A DNA stretch of 64,000 nt from Aurelia coerulea (taxonomy: Eukaryota > Cnidaria > Scyphozoa > Semaeostomeae > Ulmaridae), in the NCBI GenBank assembly GCA_039566865.1, contig CM076960.1, positions 16,474,501-16,538,500 of the forward strand, written 5' to 3'. The notes beneath the pieces were generated by a model. That model was given only the letters and a program-made list of their open reading frames with translations, had not been told where the DNA came from and ran no database searches. The position numbers were made by a program, and so were the translations under genes. Shown piece after piece: positions 9,801 to 19,900 of this stretch. Position 1 is the stretch's first letter. The number at the start of each line of letters is the position of its first letter.

Positions 9801-12387
9801 TGGACTGACACAACTGACCATTAGAGTCTTAGTATTGCCACCCAGTGAATCCTAACGGAAACAAAACAAGCAATGAGATAAACAAGAAGAGATTGTCCAC
9901 ATACCAGGTGTCCCAAAACGATGTATTACTGTTTGATTGCTTACATGTCCATAACCAATGAACTGATTTTCAAAAACTTTTTATTTCATTGCCTAAAGGC
10001 TAAATTGTATTTTAAGATGTTGGTTGTGGTTTTACCACGGCGTTTTCATTTCGAAAAGAAGATCGATAAGCCTGCTCAAATTCAAGCCTTAGATAGTATG
10101 AGAAAGAAACGGCCTATTTTTCCAGTCAACATTTTAGATGTGATGCAAAAGGCTGAACTCGTATTCGTATTCTCTGACTTCAGTATTAACTGAATTCGTA
10201 TTCTCTGAATCTGAACGACTTATGAACTCAGCCTTTTGCATCACATCTAAAATGTTGACTGGGAAAGAAGGCCGTTTCTTTTTCATACCATCTAAGGCTT
10301 GAATTTGAGCAGGTTTATCTATCTTCTTTTCGACATGAAGACATCGACCTAAACCACAACCAACATCCTCAAATACAATTTAGCCTTTCGGCAATCGGAT
10401 AAAATAAAGTTTTTGAAAATTGGTTCATTGTTTTATGGACATATAAGCAATCAAACAATAATACATCATTTTGGGACACCTGGTATGATCCAATCAAAAG
10501 CTAGTCATTTTGATTCCCCTCTGCAGAGAATTGGGAAGTATTCCGCAAACGTATTGGAACAGAACTGTTCTGTCCAGAACTTTTTGTATTTGATGTAAGT
10601 AACAAAAAACTGAGAGTGACCTAGATAAACAAGAAGAGATCGTCCACATATTATCCAATCAAAAGCTAGTCATTTTGATTCCCCTCTGCAGAGAATTGGG
10701 AAGTATTTCGCAAACGTATTGGAACGAAACTGTTCTGTCCAGAACTTTTTGTATTTGATGTAAGTAACAAAAAACTGAGAGTGACCTAGATAAACAAGAA
10801 GAGATCGTCCACATATTATCCAATCAAAAGCTAGTCATTTTAATTCCCCTCCCTTGCAGAGAATTGGGAAGTATTTTGCGACGTATTGGAACGAAACTGT
10901 TCTGTCCAGAACTTTTCGTATTTGATGTATGTAACAAAATACTGAGAGTGACCTAGATAAACAAGAAGAGATCGTCCCCACATTAATGTATGTAACCTTA
11001 CTTTTAGCGTCTAAACGATTTTAAAAATAGTTTTCTATTGGTAGGAGAATAAACAAACAGCGCTAAACACTTTTGATAGGGTTTATTCGGTTTTCTTCGA
11101 GAAAAAATTTGATTTCAATCCCCTCCAGACTCTTTCTAAATAAATAAAACCGCAAAATGAGGCTTGATTTTTGCTGACAGGATTTTGATACCAGTTTTTC
11201 AATGAGGAGTCAGCTGTTCTGTTTTTGGTTGTATCTTTTCCAAATCAGATCGTGTATGCAATCAATGACAGAATATCATGACAGACAAAGGAACAGTTTC
11301 GCACTGTGATGGGCCCGAAGTTACGACGTATTTTTCAAAGAGATGCTGTCAGGCATCTAAACTTTGTCACAAATTAGATGTCAGGGGAAATTGTCCGCGA
11401 ACAAAAACAATTGAAGCATTTTGCATGACTAATTTCGCGTTGTCGCAAATCCCGCCTGACGTGTAATTTGAGACAGACTTTACTAGGCAACAAACGCACC
11501 TGTAGTAACCTCGTGAGTTTCGAATCACGATACGGTATATGTTTCGCTTTCCCATCAACCAATGCAGATATAACATTACCAAGAGCTGATAATGATAGAT
11601 TAATCTTCGTCGCTTCTTTCAACCGATCTCCGGCCGCTCCTGTTTTTGCTTGCCTCTCACTTCCAGCCAGATCGACCAAGTTTAACTTCCCTGCACGTAT
11701 ATGATCCTCTCCATCTGGTCCCGCCTCACATGTTTCGACAAATATCGTAAAGATAGAATGCGACCTGGAAGAATCCGCGTTCATGAGAGTTGCTCCAACG
11801 TGGCGATTCTTACTTCCGAGATCCATGACTCGTTCCATGTCCCCGACACTATGACATGGAACCATAGTCAGGTCTTTGACGTAGATGCCTTTATCTGGGT
11901 GCTCCTTCACATCGAGCTTCGCCTTATGGTCCTTTCCCATCAAATCCTTAATTTCTTCGTTATAAATCTCAAGATAGGATGCATGTATTAAGTACTTCGC
12001 ATTATCCTCTGTTTCCACACTTTCGAATATATGTTCAAATGCTCTTGGGGTGATCCCTCTTTGGGTTGGTGGGTCTGGTATCCCTTGCATGGTAAAGGAC
12101 TTTCCACAACCGGTCTGCCCATACGCAAAAACCGTGCCATTATAGCCTTCTATCACACCCTCGACGAGCGGGAATACGATTTCGTTGTATAAGTTCTCGG
12201 TTATGCTGTCCATATAGTAAACTCCATCGAATGTGAAGCTTTTCGGAGGCTGATCACGAGCATCTGGTTTGATCAGGGCCACTTGGCCTATCGCTGGGTC
12301 CATTTTTACCACAACTTTGCAGTCGAGGTTTTTCTCCCGGGCGTTCATTGGCCTGCATCGCACTATTACTTTTACAGCTTCCGCCAT
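3808..12387 (-). CDS. KIF17: Kinesin-like protein KIF17 (kinesin-2, OSM-3 type), six coding exons, about 922 aa
   Basis: Minus-strand coding exons: 12387-11500, 9851-9617, 8810-8386, 7836-7693, 6266-5907, 4524-3808 (stop 3810-3808). Every join has GT-AG borders and matching phase. It starts [13 protein letters not shown]. Exon 1 carries most of the motor: P-loop GQTGCGKS (residues 90-97), switch I NADSSRSH (203-210), switch II DLAGSE (239-244) and [15 protein letters not shown]. Exon 2 completes the motor with DSLGGNTKT and [15 protein letters not shown]. Exons 3-6 encode acidic coiled coils and a tail with [11 protein letters not shown] and a terminal Lys run (912-917). KIF17 is a homodimeric plus-end motor that works with intraflagellar transport and carries cargo in cilia and dendrites. 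The motor sequence and tail match KIF17 better than heterotrimeric KIF3A/B. Human KIF17 is somewhat longer (about 1029 aa). Introns hold several MITEs and a foldback/tandem-repeat block. Confidence 0.93.
4605..5100. mobile_element. Mutator-like foldback MITE, full copy with 9-bp target duplication
   Basis: A 496-bp near-palindrome in the last KIF17 intron. It begins AACAAGGACAG and ends CTGCCCTTGTT. The arms share TTTGAATTGAGGTGTCAAT, GGTTGAGAGAATTTCC and the motif CGAAAGAAGAAGGATG. It is flanked by CCATTGCAC (4596-4604) and CCATTGGAC (5101-5109), a 9-bp duplication with one mismatch. No coding capacity. Confidence 0.85.
7293..7589. mobile_element. TTAA-flanked MITE (piggyBac-like), copy 1
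   Basis: A 297-bp element with ends AGGGGCTCCGTCGTCAAA and TTTGACGACGGAGCCCCT, flanked on both sides by TTAA (7289-7292 and 7590-7593). TTAA duplication is typical of the piggyBac superfamily. The second copy at 31850-32161 is in inverted orientation. It sits in a KIF17 intron. Confidence 0.85.
9242..9545. mobile_element. CCCGGG/poly-G-ended transposon, copy 1
   Basis: A 304-bp element in a KIF17 intron. It begins CCCGGGGGTGTACTTG and ends GTACCACC, a C run and GGG. TCCTGGTA is duplicated on both sides (9234-9241 and 9546-9553). It contains internally repeated motifs (AGCCGGCTTTAG-like). Four further copies lie in the window (19515, 32466, 50872, 53409). Confidence 0.8.
9904..10483. mobile_element. 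GTGTCCCAAAA-ended foldback element flanked by TA
   Basis: A 580-bp foldback. The left end CCAGGTGTCCCAAAACGATG faces CATCATTTTGGGACACCTGG. Arms of about 270 bp converge near 10195, where GAATTCGTATTCTCTGA-type repeats sit. It is flanked by TA on both sides. It interrupts a 165-bp tandem array: array sequence resumes directly after it and also precedes it (AAACAAGAAGAGATTGTCC at 9882). Confidence 0.8.
10488..10985. repeat. Three tandem copies of a 165-bp unit
   Basis: Units start at 10488, 10653 and 10818, each opening ATCCAATCAAAAGCTAGTCA and closing with AAACAAGAAGAGATCGTCC. Copies are nearly identical apart from a few substitutions and small indels in the third. The last bases of an earlier unit lie upstream of the neighbouring foldback, so at least part of a fourth unit existed. 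It sits in the first KIF17 coding intron. Confidence 0.9.
11360..11484. mobile_element. MITE, GTCTGTCTCAAAT family, copy 2, next to a KIF17 splice site
   Basis: The left end AAACTTTGTCACAAATTAGA faces GTAATTTGAGACAGACTTTA. It ends about 10 bases inside the intron from the donor of KIF17 coding exon 1 (GTGCGT at 11499-11494), so the intron's first bases are almost immediately transposon. Confidence 0.65.
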
Positions 12388-15148
12388 AGCTGCGCAGCGA
12401 TGGTTTCCTTCAAAGGGCCTTTTATCGGAGAATTGTTCTTGCCAATGTTACGTTAGTTGCGCTTCCTAAAACGAAAAGAATATATAAGACTTAAGACTGG
12501 ATACTACGTACTTTGTTGATATATTGATTACATTCAAAATTACAGCACTTCTACAGTGTATTTAAACTTGTTTGGAGTTGAGATGTATCTTTATCGTATG
12601 TCATAAACAAAAAGAGTGACAGACCACAGTTTGCTTGGAAATTCAGCTTCCTTCCTCCGTCAATGAGAAACAGACTTTCTATGTTAAACTTTCAAGAAAA
12701 CCTTTTCAAGAAGGTCACCTTTTCCTGAGTTTTAATCATGTTTTAATGGTGGGCCAAAGTCTGTTGTTAAAAGACTTCTATGATTCAATGATTCAGCATT
12801 ATAAGTCTATAAGGATGTCACAACTTCAGGACTCTCTAAGATACAAAAATGCTGAAGTTTTGAAAATAATCCAGCTGTCAAAAATGTCCATTGAAGAATA
12901 GACGATTTCGCTAAAGATGGCAGCAAGGAACTTTCAAACCATTCATTTCAGAGAATAGCATTAAAACCATTTAAGCCATCAATTTTCAACACATATCTAT
13001 GCGTGATCAATCTGCCCTGGAAACAAAAATATTCAAAATTTGCACAATACGCTGCAGCAAATCTTAATTCTCAGGGGAGTAGCCAAAGGGGTGCAGGGGT
13101 ACCACAACCCCCACCTTTTAGTTTTTGATAAATCTGTTAGCAAATTTGGCCAATTTGCGCCATTTTCAATAGTCAAACTGAAGGAACGTAAAACAGTAGA
13201 ACCTCCATTAACAGACACCTCTATACAAGGGACACCTCCAAACAACAGACAAATATTTTTGTCCCAACATACAGTATGACAAAAGATGACACCACCATAC
13301 AGCGGACACAGGGACGGATCCAGGCTGGGTTGACAGGTTTGAATAAACTGGTCAGATTTCCAGAAAAGGCTTTTACTACAATTCTATATGTGTGCTTTTA
13401 CCATACGGAGGAGCATACTGTGAATTTCTGGTCTTGAAAAGTGATATCAGCTTTTGCTTGTTGATGAAGTGGATTTCAATTGCTTCGGTCAACAACATTG
13501 GTTCCACAGGAGTCCATTAGAATGAGGCTCCATTATAATTTCCTTTAGCTTCATTCCTACATCGTCATCATTTAATTCTTATAAAGCAGGTTGAAAAATG
13601 GCAGCCTTGAGATGGCTGATGTGGACCTGCAAATTAAAGTTGATAAATGAAAGGAAAACTTAAAAAATTTTAAATTACAAGTTCTAACATTAATAATATA
13701 TAAAATCTTCACATCTCTTTCTCACACAAACTGTCTCTTAAGAAAAGTTTAGCATTCTCAGTTTGTCTCTATCTTCTTTTAGTTTTGTCCTAAAGATCTG
13801 TTTACTATTCGCTTGTTTAATATTGTTCGAATCTCTCCTGTATCAATACTTGATTGACAAAAGCTGCCACACTGCAATAGCATCAAGAAATATTGACCAC
13901 ACAGCAAGATTCCCACATGTGTAATACTCCAATCTCCAGTTGTCTCACAGTGAAATATTTATCACAGAAAGCATGCACAGCAATTTCAGGCTGTCTCAAC
14001 AAGTAATTTACATTAATTTTAGACTATCTACTGTATTGCATATCTAAGCAAAATCATGTATTTATAAATCAATTATTTTCTTTTGTGTATTGACCCAGTT
14101 TGATGCTTTTCTAGATACCTGTTATTGAAGAGAAACCAACCAATTGAAATTAATTCATTTTGACGAAGAAGCAATGGAAAACCCAGCCTCATAAAAGATT
14201 CATCACCGGACAGTTACTATAGAAACATTGTTCTTTAACTGTTGGGTTCTATTGACATACTCATGCTTTGGTCGAAATTAGTAACCAAAATAGCGTTTTC
14301 TTCAAGGAGATGCTGTGTGGAAATTAGAATTCCATACCGAAACTGGTATTTTTCAAATTAAAAACTGTTTGTGAATAAAATCAGTTCCTTGCCATTGAGA
14401 AAATAAAAAGTTGTACTAAAATCTCTCTTAGCATTTTTTTTAAATTCATAATTAAATGCAAGAACGCTGGAGAGGGGGTGTTGGGGGCGATCGCCCCTCC
14501 TGCCCTCTTGAGAATTACTGAAATCTATTTTTCTATTCTTTTGCCCTCAAATTTGCAGCCTCACTCCCCTACAGATGTGCTACAACCGGCATCCCTGATT
14601 AAATGCCTCCACAAACAATAGTATTTACATCCAATTCTATCCAATTATTACATCCAATTCAATTTTGCATAACAAGTCCTAAATTACATTGAACTTGGTC
14701 TTGGAGCCACTTGCCCAATAAAATTTGATTACAATCTACAATCTACAATGTCAATCTCCAAAAAGGCTCAGCCCATGACCGAGATACACAATACTCACAC
14801 TACATCACACCTACTTTACCTAACTACATAAAACTACATACGATATGTTAACGCATTAGTAGTTTTGGTGCAAGGGCACTTGGTCAATATATTTTACTTT
14901 GGCTGCATGGCAATGCTTGCTACAGTTTGAGTGATATGACAGATATGACACATTAATATCAACAGTATGCTTGCGTGATTACAATAAAGTAGACAGTTTA
15001 CAGAAATGAGTTTATAGGAATCTAAGAAATAGTTCAAGAGCTACAGCCTGTCAAAAGGCTAAAAATGTTCTGTCTCATCCAGCAAACATTAGCTCCTCCT
15101 CCAACAGGTGCAATCCGCAAAACAGCAGTGCCATCAGCACAACCTGAA

Positions 15149-15340
15149 GGTGTTGTGGCACAGTGGGGGTGATCCTCTAACTTTGCAGCCAAAACAGTCA
15201 GGTGGAGGGTTTGATCCAACATAAGCCCCTCCACTTCAACGTCATGATATAGGGTTGCTGACTTGATGAGGTCTTCTCTACTTCTGTGATTCAAGTGATT
15301 GGTGCTAAAAACCGTAACTTCACCATCACAGTACAGTTTG
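15149..15340 (+). mobile_element. tRNA-derived SINE-like sequence
   Basis: A box TGGCACAGTGG at 15156 and B box GGTTTGATCCA at 15208 have the spacing of an internal Pol III promoter, with a tRNA-like start GGTGTTGTGGCACAGTGG. There is no intact tRNA fold, so it is a SINE head rather than a tRNA gene. The 3' limit is approximate. A 106-codon open frame on the opposite strand across it is probably chance. Confidence 0.45.
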
Positions 15341-15639
15341 GAATCAGTAAACATTGCACTAAACAGTAATATGTTTCATTGCAACAACAACCATCACTGC
15401 ATGTTTCAACAAACAAGACCTTAGGACTTTACCAACAATCTTGTGATTGCATTAAATTTGTTTGATGCAGATTTCACCGCTGTTTTACCTCTACCCCCCA
15501 AAACGAATATGGAAATATTCAAGATCATAATGAATCTTAAAACTAATTCTGATCGGTGTATTTTGATTCCACTTTACTTCCTTAATCTTCTTTGTAAAAA
15601 ATTTTCTTTTTTGGGCCTAACTTTTTGGATCGTATTTCA

Positions 15640-16336
15640 ATTCGCACGATCTAGTGCATTTATTCGTAACCCGGTGATTTCAGACTCATCAGAGCTTACA
15701 TATTATATCTCTAGATCACATACCTTATCATCTTGTAAACAGATTGCCAATTTTGCCGCCGGGAAAGCAGAAATCAGATGATGTTTTTCTCTCTTGGGAT
15801 TTTGCAGCCCTGCCGCTCCTGTGTGATGATCAGAAAGGAGGCCGCAGGGGAGGATGGGTAATCGCATCCAATTTGTTGTCAAGACAACTCAGAGGCCAAA
15901 GGCCGCCTTATATCCGGGCCACCCTGCACAAACCTTCATATTAAACTCCCCTTTACCATTTTGAGACAATCTCAAACTCCCCGTTTTCCTAAAGAGCCCC
16001 CCAGGGGTATGAAATTTTTTCCTCAAAATTGATTCGCACGATCTAGTGCATTTATTCGTAACCTGGTGATTTCAGACTCATCAGAGCTTACATATTATAT
16101 CTCTAGATCACATACCTTATTTTGGATGCCAATTTTGCCGCCGGGAAAGCAGAAATCAGATGATGTTTTTCTCTCTTGGGATTTTGCAGCCCTGCCGCTC
16201 CTGTGTGATGATCAGAAAGGAGGCCGCAGGGGAGGATGGGTAATCGCATCCAATTTGTTGTCAAGACAACTCAGAGGCCAAAGGCCGCCTTATATCCGGG
16301 CCACCCTGCACAAACCTTCATATTAAACTCCCCTTT
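15640..16336. repeat. Two direct copies of a 310-bp repeat
   Basis: 15640-15954 and 16032-16336 both run from ATTCGCACGATCTAGTGCAT to TATTAAACTCCCCTTT and are nearly identical. The first carries about 13 extra bases around 15732. They are separated by 77 bp containing another CTCAAACTCCCC-type piece. Recent local duplication or a transposon pair; no coding capacity. Confidence 0.85.
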
Positions 16337-16974
16337 CTCTCAAATTTTTCCTCAAAATTGATTTTTTTGGCACATTTTTGGATATATTATAGAGAATAAA
16401 TTTCCTCATCGAATGGTGTAAATACGCGTTTTTTATGAGAAACTTGGATCAGGCCATGTACTGTACTATAAGTTTCTTATTCAAAATCGCGTTTAGCACT
16501 GGCGGGGCACTGGCTGTGGCTAGGTACTTACCTTTTAAATGTTTAAATGCACTAAAGTATGGCTCCTAACGCTGCTGCAGATATGTTTCTTGACATTGAA
16601 AACATCATATACTAGACCAGGAATATAATAAACAGTGTTCTATATCATGTTCAAAATATTTTTTGGTGTTTTGATAAACAAAATGATTTTTCTGTAAGAG
16701 TCTTGTACTCATAAATTAAAGAGAATCTTTGGACCTTCTGTCCTTCTGCTACGGTTTTGATCTACTTTTTAGGAAAACTTATCTTTGCAAGGCCATTGGG
16801 ACTGGCACAGCCAGAAGGACGGTACAAAAAGTTTCTCAGGCCAATTTTTGTTTGCCTGTCCCTTTATTTTCCTGCGTTTACGGCTACGCAGCGTCCAATT
16901 GATCAGCATGAAATTATTACACGAAGTATCTCGCAGTATTTGGCGGTAACAACAACATTTCGAAAGCAGACAAA

Positions 16975-19900
16975 ATGGTGGACGCGTATGGTGCGGTTAC
17001 ATGGTGGGGTTTTAGCCCTGCCCTGGATATTAATGACAAAAGTAAGTATTATGTTAGCTTCTTAAACTGTTCTCAAAAGATTTATGCGTTTCAGTGAGGC
17101 TATGGCCAAGGTGAATATGCAAGTGAAGTTTTCCAAAATTGGCCAATTTATTATTCAAAAAATTTAGGCCCTAACGCAACGCTCCTTCAAGCTTAACGTT
17201 GTTGTTGCACGTTGTTGTTGCAGCATCAAAATACTGGTACCCATCAATCTTCAATACAATCTTGTAATGTTATTCTTTTTCTGTAATTTCTAAGTTTAAT
17301 TAACTTTGTGTTTATTGTACGGTACCTTGTAAGGTGTAGTGTAATTATGTAGAATGGTATTTAGGATTGATGGATAAATGAATAAAATTGAAACTGAAAA
17401 ACTGCTTCATTAAATAAAATCGAAATGCCAAAATGAGGGAAGAAATCAAAGATTGTCTCCTAAGAAAGCCAACCAGCAGAGCGAGCTTTTTGGTTTGGTC
17501 CACAAACAAAGACGATTTAGCCAAATATGATGCAGTGTAGGGATTAATACTGGTCTGTGCCTCCTACTGATCCGCACTGAGCCCTACTCTACGCGTAGGG
17601 TAGTATACCAGAAGGGTCGTATACAAGACCCTTTATTAGCCTATCGAGGTGTGTGATTCTAGACTAATAAATCCCACTGAGATCTTCTTGTTGCGTGAAG
17701 TGCAATTGTACAGAATTTGTGAACAAAGTACATAAAATTTTATGAAAAACCTGTTGGTTTGAAATGCCTAAATTAACCCTTAAACACGTTTCACCCTATT
17801 CTGTTCATAAAGAAGTTGAATGGAAGTTGCAGTGGAGATTTAGCTTGGTTTCTGTCTTTGAAAAACAGCAGATTTTTGAATTTAGTATTTGACAGACTTT
17901 TTCCTTTGGAAGACCATTCCATTTTAGGCTTGGACAGAAAGATACTGTAGATACAAACAGTATTTCAAACTATGTTGATAAACCTCTTAGCCATTCTACA
18001 AAATAATCTTAATCAAATGAGATTTCATATATTTTGTAGAATTATTAAATGTGCATAACAGTATTATGTCTTTTTATTGGCCATGGGGTAGTCATTGTCT
18101 TTCGCTCCTCTTGGCATCGTCCCTGTAGTGTTGTATAGTAATTAGGAAGGTATAGTAGAATGTAAGATTTATTGTAATATTTTATATGAGTAAAAAAACA
18201 GTATTAGAAGCTTTAACACCACTGAATCAAACATTTCAGATATAGACTTTATGAAAATGTTGCTTGATCCACATTCTTTTTTAGGTACTAGAAGAAAAAC
18301 GGACACAGAAAACAGACAGATTTTTCAGTACCTATCATTTAAGTATATACTACAGTACCAAGTTTGTCTTTTTTAGAATAGCTAAGAGGTCTATTGTGTC
18401 TTATAACCCATGCTTTAACCAATTCCCATCTTTGAACAGAGTCACAAGAAATTCTATTGGTTGGTACGGCAGATTTGAGACATATACTGAAGACTTGTGC
18501 TCTCAGGAAGAGAAGAAATTCACAACAACTTAATGCATGTATTTCTACATTTATCAATCTTCATTCTGTGTATTTTGCTCTTTTTCTATGGTGCATAATG
18601 TAGTGTGGCAAGTGTTAGATTAGAGTACAACAAAAACTACTACCAACAAAGGGTTTTGAAAAGCTGCAAACCTTGTAGCAAAAATCCTATACTGAAATTG
18701 CAATTTTGAACAAAAATTTTGGATTGTTTTCTAAATATACAAATATTGAATTTTTCAGATTCAATGAGTCTATCCACACTCTGTCCAGCTTTCAAAACTA
18801 GCTCATTGATCTCAATCATATACACTGATCCAATTTTATCTACAACAAGAAACAAGCATGCTTGAATAAAGTACCCTCCCATGAAAGGGCAAAAACAGGC
18901 TCAATCTATAATGTTTGAAAAACTCAAACAAGGTGATCCGAAGGGGAGTTCAAGATAGTCAGCTAATAAATAATTTTTCTCTATGAAGGAATTTTTTAAA
19001 TGATAGTTTTTATCTATAATAGTGTTATAATGTATCAGAAAATCCTCTGTTATATTGAAATCAGAAGCTTGGTACTTTTCACAAAATGGTAATCACCACC
19101 AGTAGTACAAAATAAAGATTGGAAAATTTCTCATCACAGTTCATCTGTTCATACCGTAGTTTTATATTGTGGAGAATAATTTGGAAGTTATAGCAAGACA
19201 GATCTTGCTCATTTCAATCATATTGGAATCAAAGGAAAGTTTGGGATTGAAAGGTATGCCTGTTTCCCCATCTATTTGCTAAGCTATCTCCCATTTCTTA
19301 CCATAGCAGAAGAGGGGTGGTAATGGTAAGCATGACCCAGGGACCGCGCAGCCATTGGGCTAGGGGGGGCTAAAGCCCCCCCACTTTTTTCAAAGATAGG
19401 TCTAAACATTTTCACAAATATGGAATTTTCAATATTTTCATACACGCAACTGCTGCATTTGCTGAGAGACCTTCTCAATGGCTAGATTTCATAAACAACG
19501 AGCAAACACGATGTCCCGGGGGGGGTACATAACATATTTCGGGAACGGGTATGTGCCGCCCATATGGGTGGGTTTTTGAGCCCAAAATTCTCTAAACAAG
19601 GGTCCTTTTTCGGCAGATTTTCCATAAACATGGGTGTAGTTTCGCTGAAATTCGCAAAAAATGGTTAAAATTGGCAGTTTTCCGCCAAAATTAATCATAA
19701 AAGTGGGTATCAAAGGCAAGTTTCGGTAATTAGAAGAGGGTAGCTTTCTGAAAACCGGGCGGCAGACCCCCGTCCATCCTCAAGTCATGTACCCCCCCCG
19801 GGCACGATGTCCCCCTTAGAAATTGCTAACAATCTCGTTAAGAATTAGAATAGGCATCCAACTTTGGCGCATTTGCTCTCACAGATCTTCAGTGGTAATA

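Larger units (their letters stand above)
12388..16974. other. Divergent intergenic region between KIF17 and DNAAF3
   Basis: About 4.6 kb separating the two start codons. No coding exon is supported. It holds a tRNA-like SINE head at 15149 and two near-identical 310-bp direct repeats at 15640-16336. The stretches 12900-14700 and 16340-16970 look like unique AT-rich DNA. Both promoters must lie here, but no clear TATA box or initiator was recognised. Confidence 0.6.

Noticed and set aside
10488..10985. CRISPR-like array
   Set aside because: Units are 165 bp and contiguous with no spacers, and the genome is eukaryotic.
12635..12901. 88-codon plus-strand frame upstream of KIF17
   Set aside because: No recognisable domain, no clear splice context, ordinary AT-rich composition; not supported as a gene.
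15034..15354. 106-codon open frame on the minus strand
   Set aside because: No family recognised, and the plus strand of the same DNA has tRNA-like A and B boxes; most likely a chance frame through a SINE.
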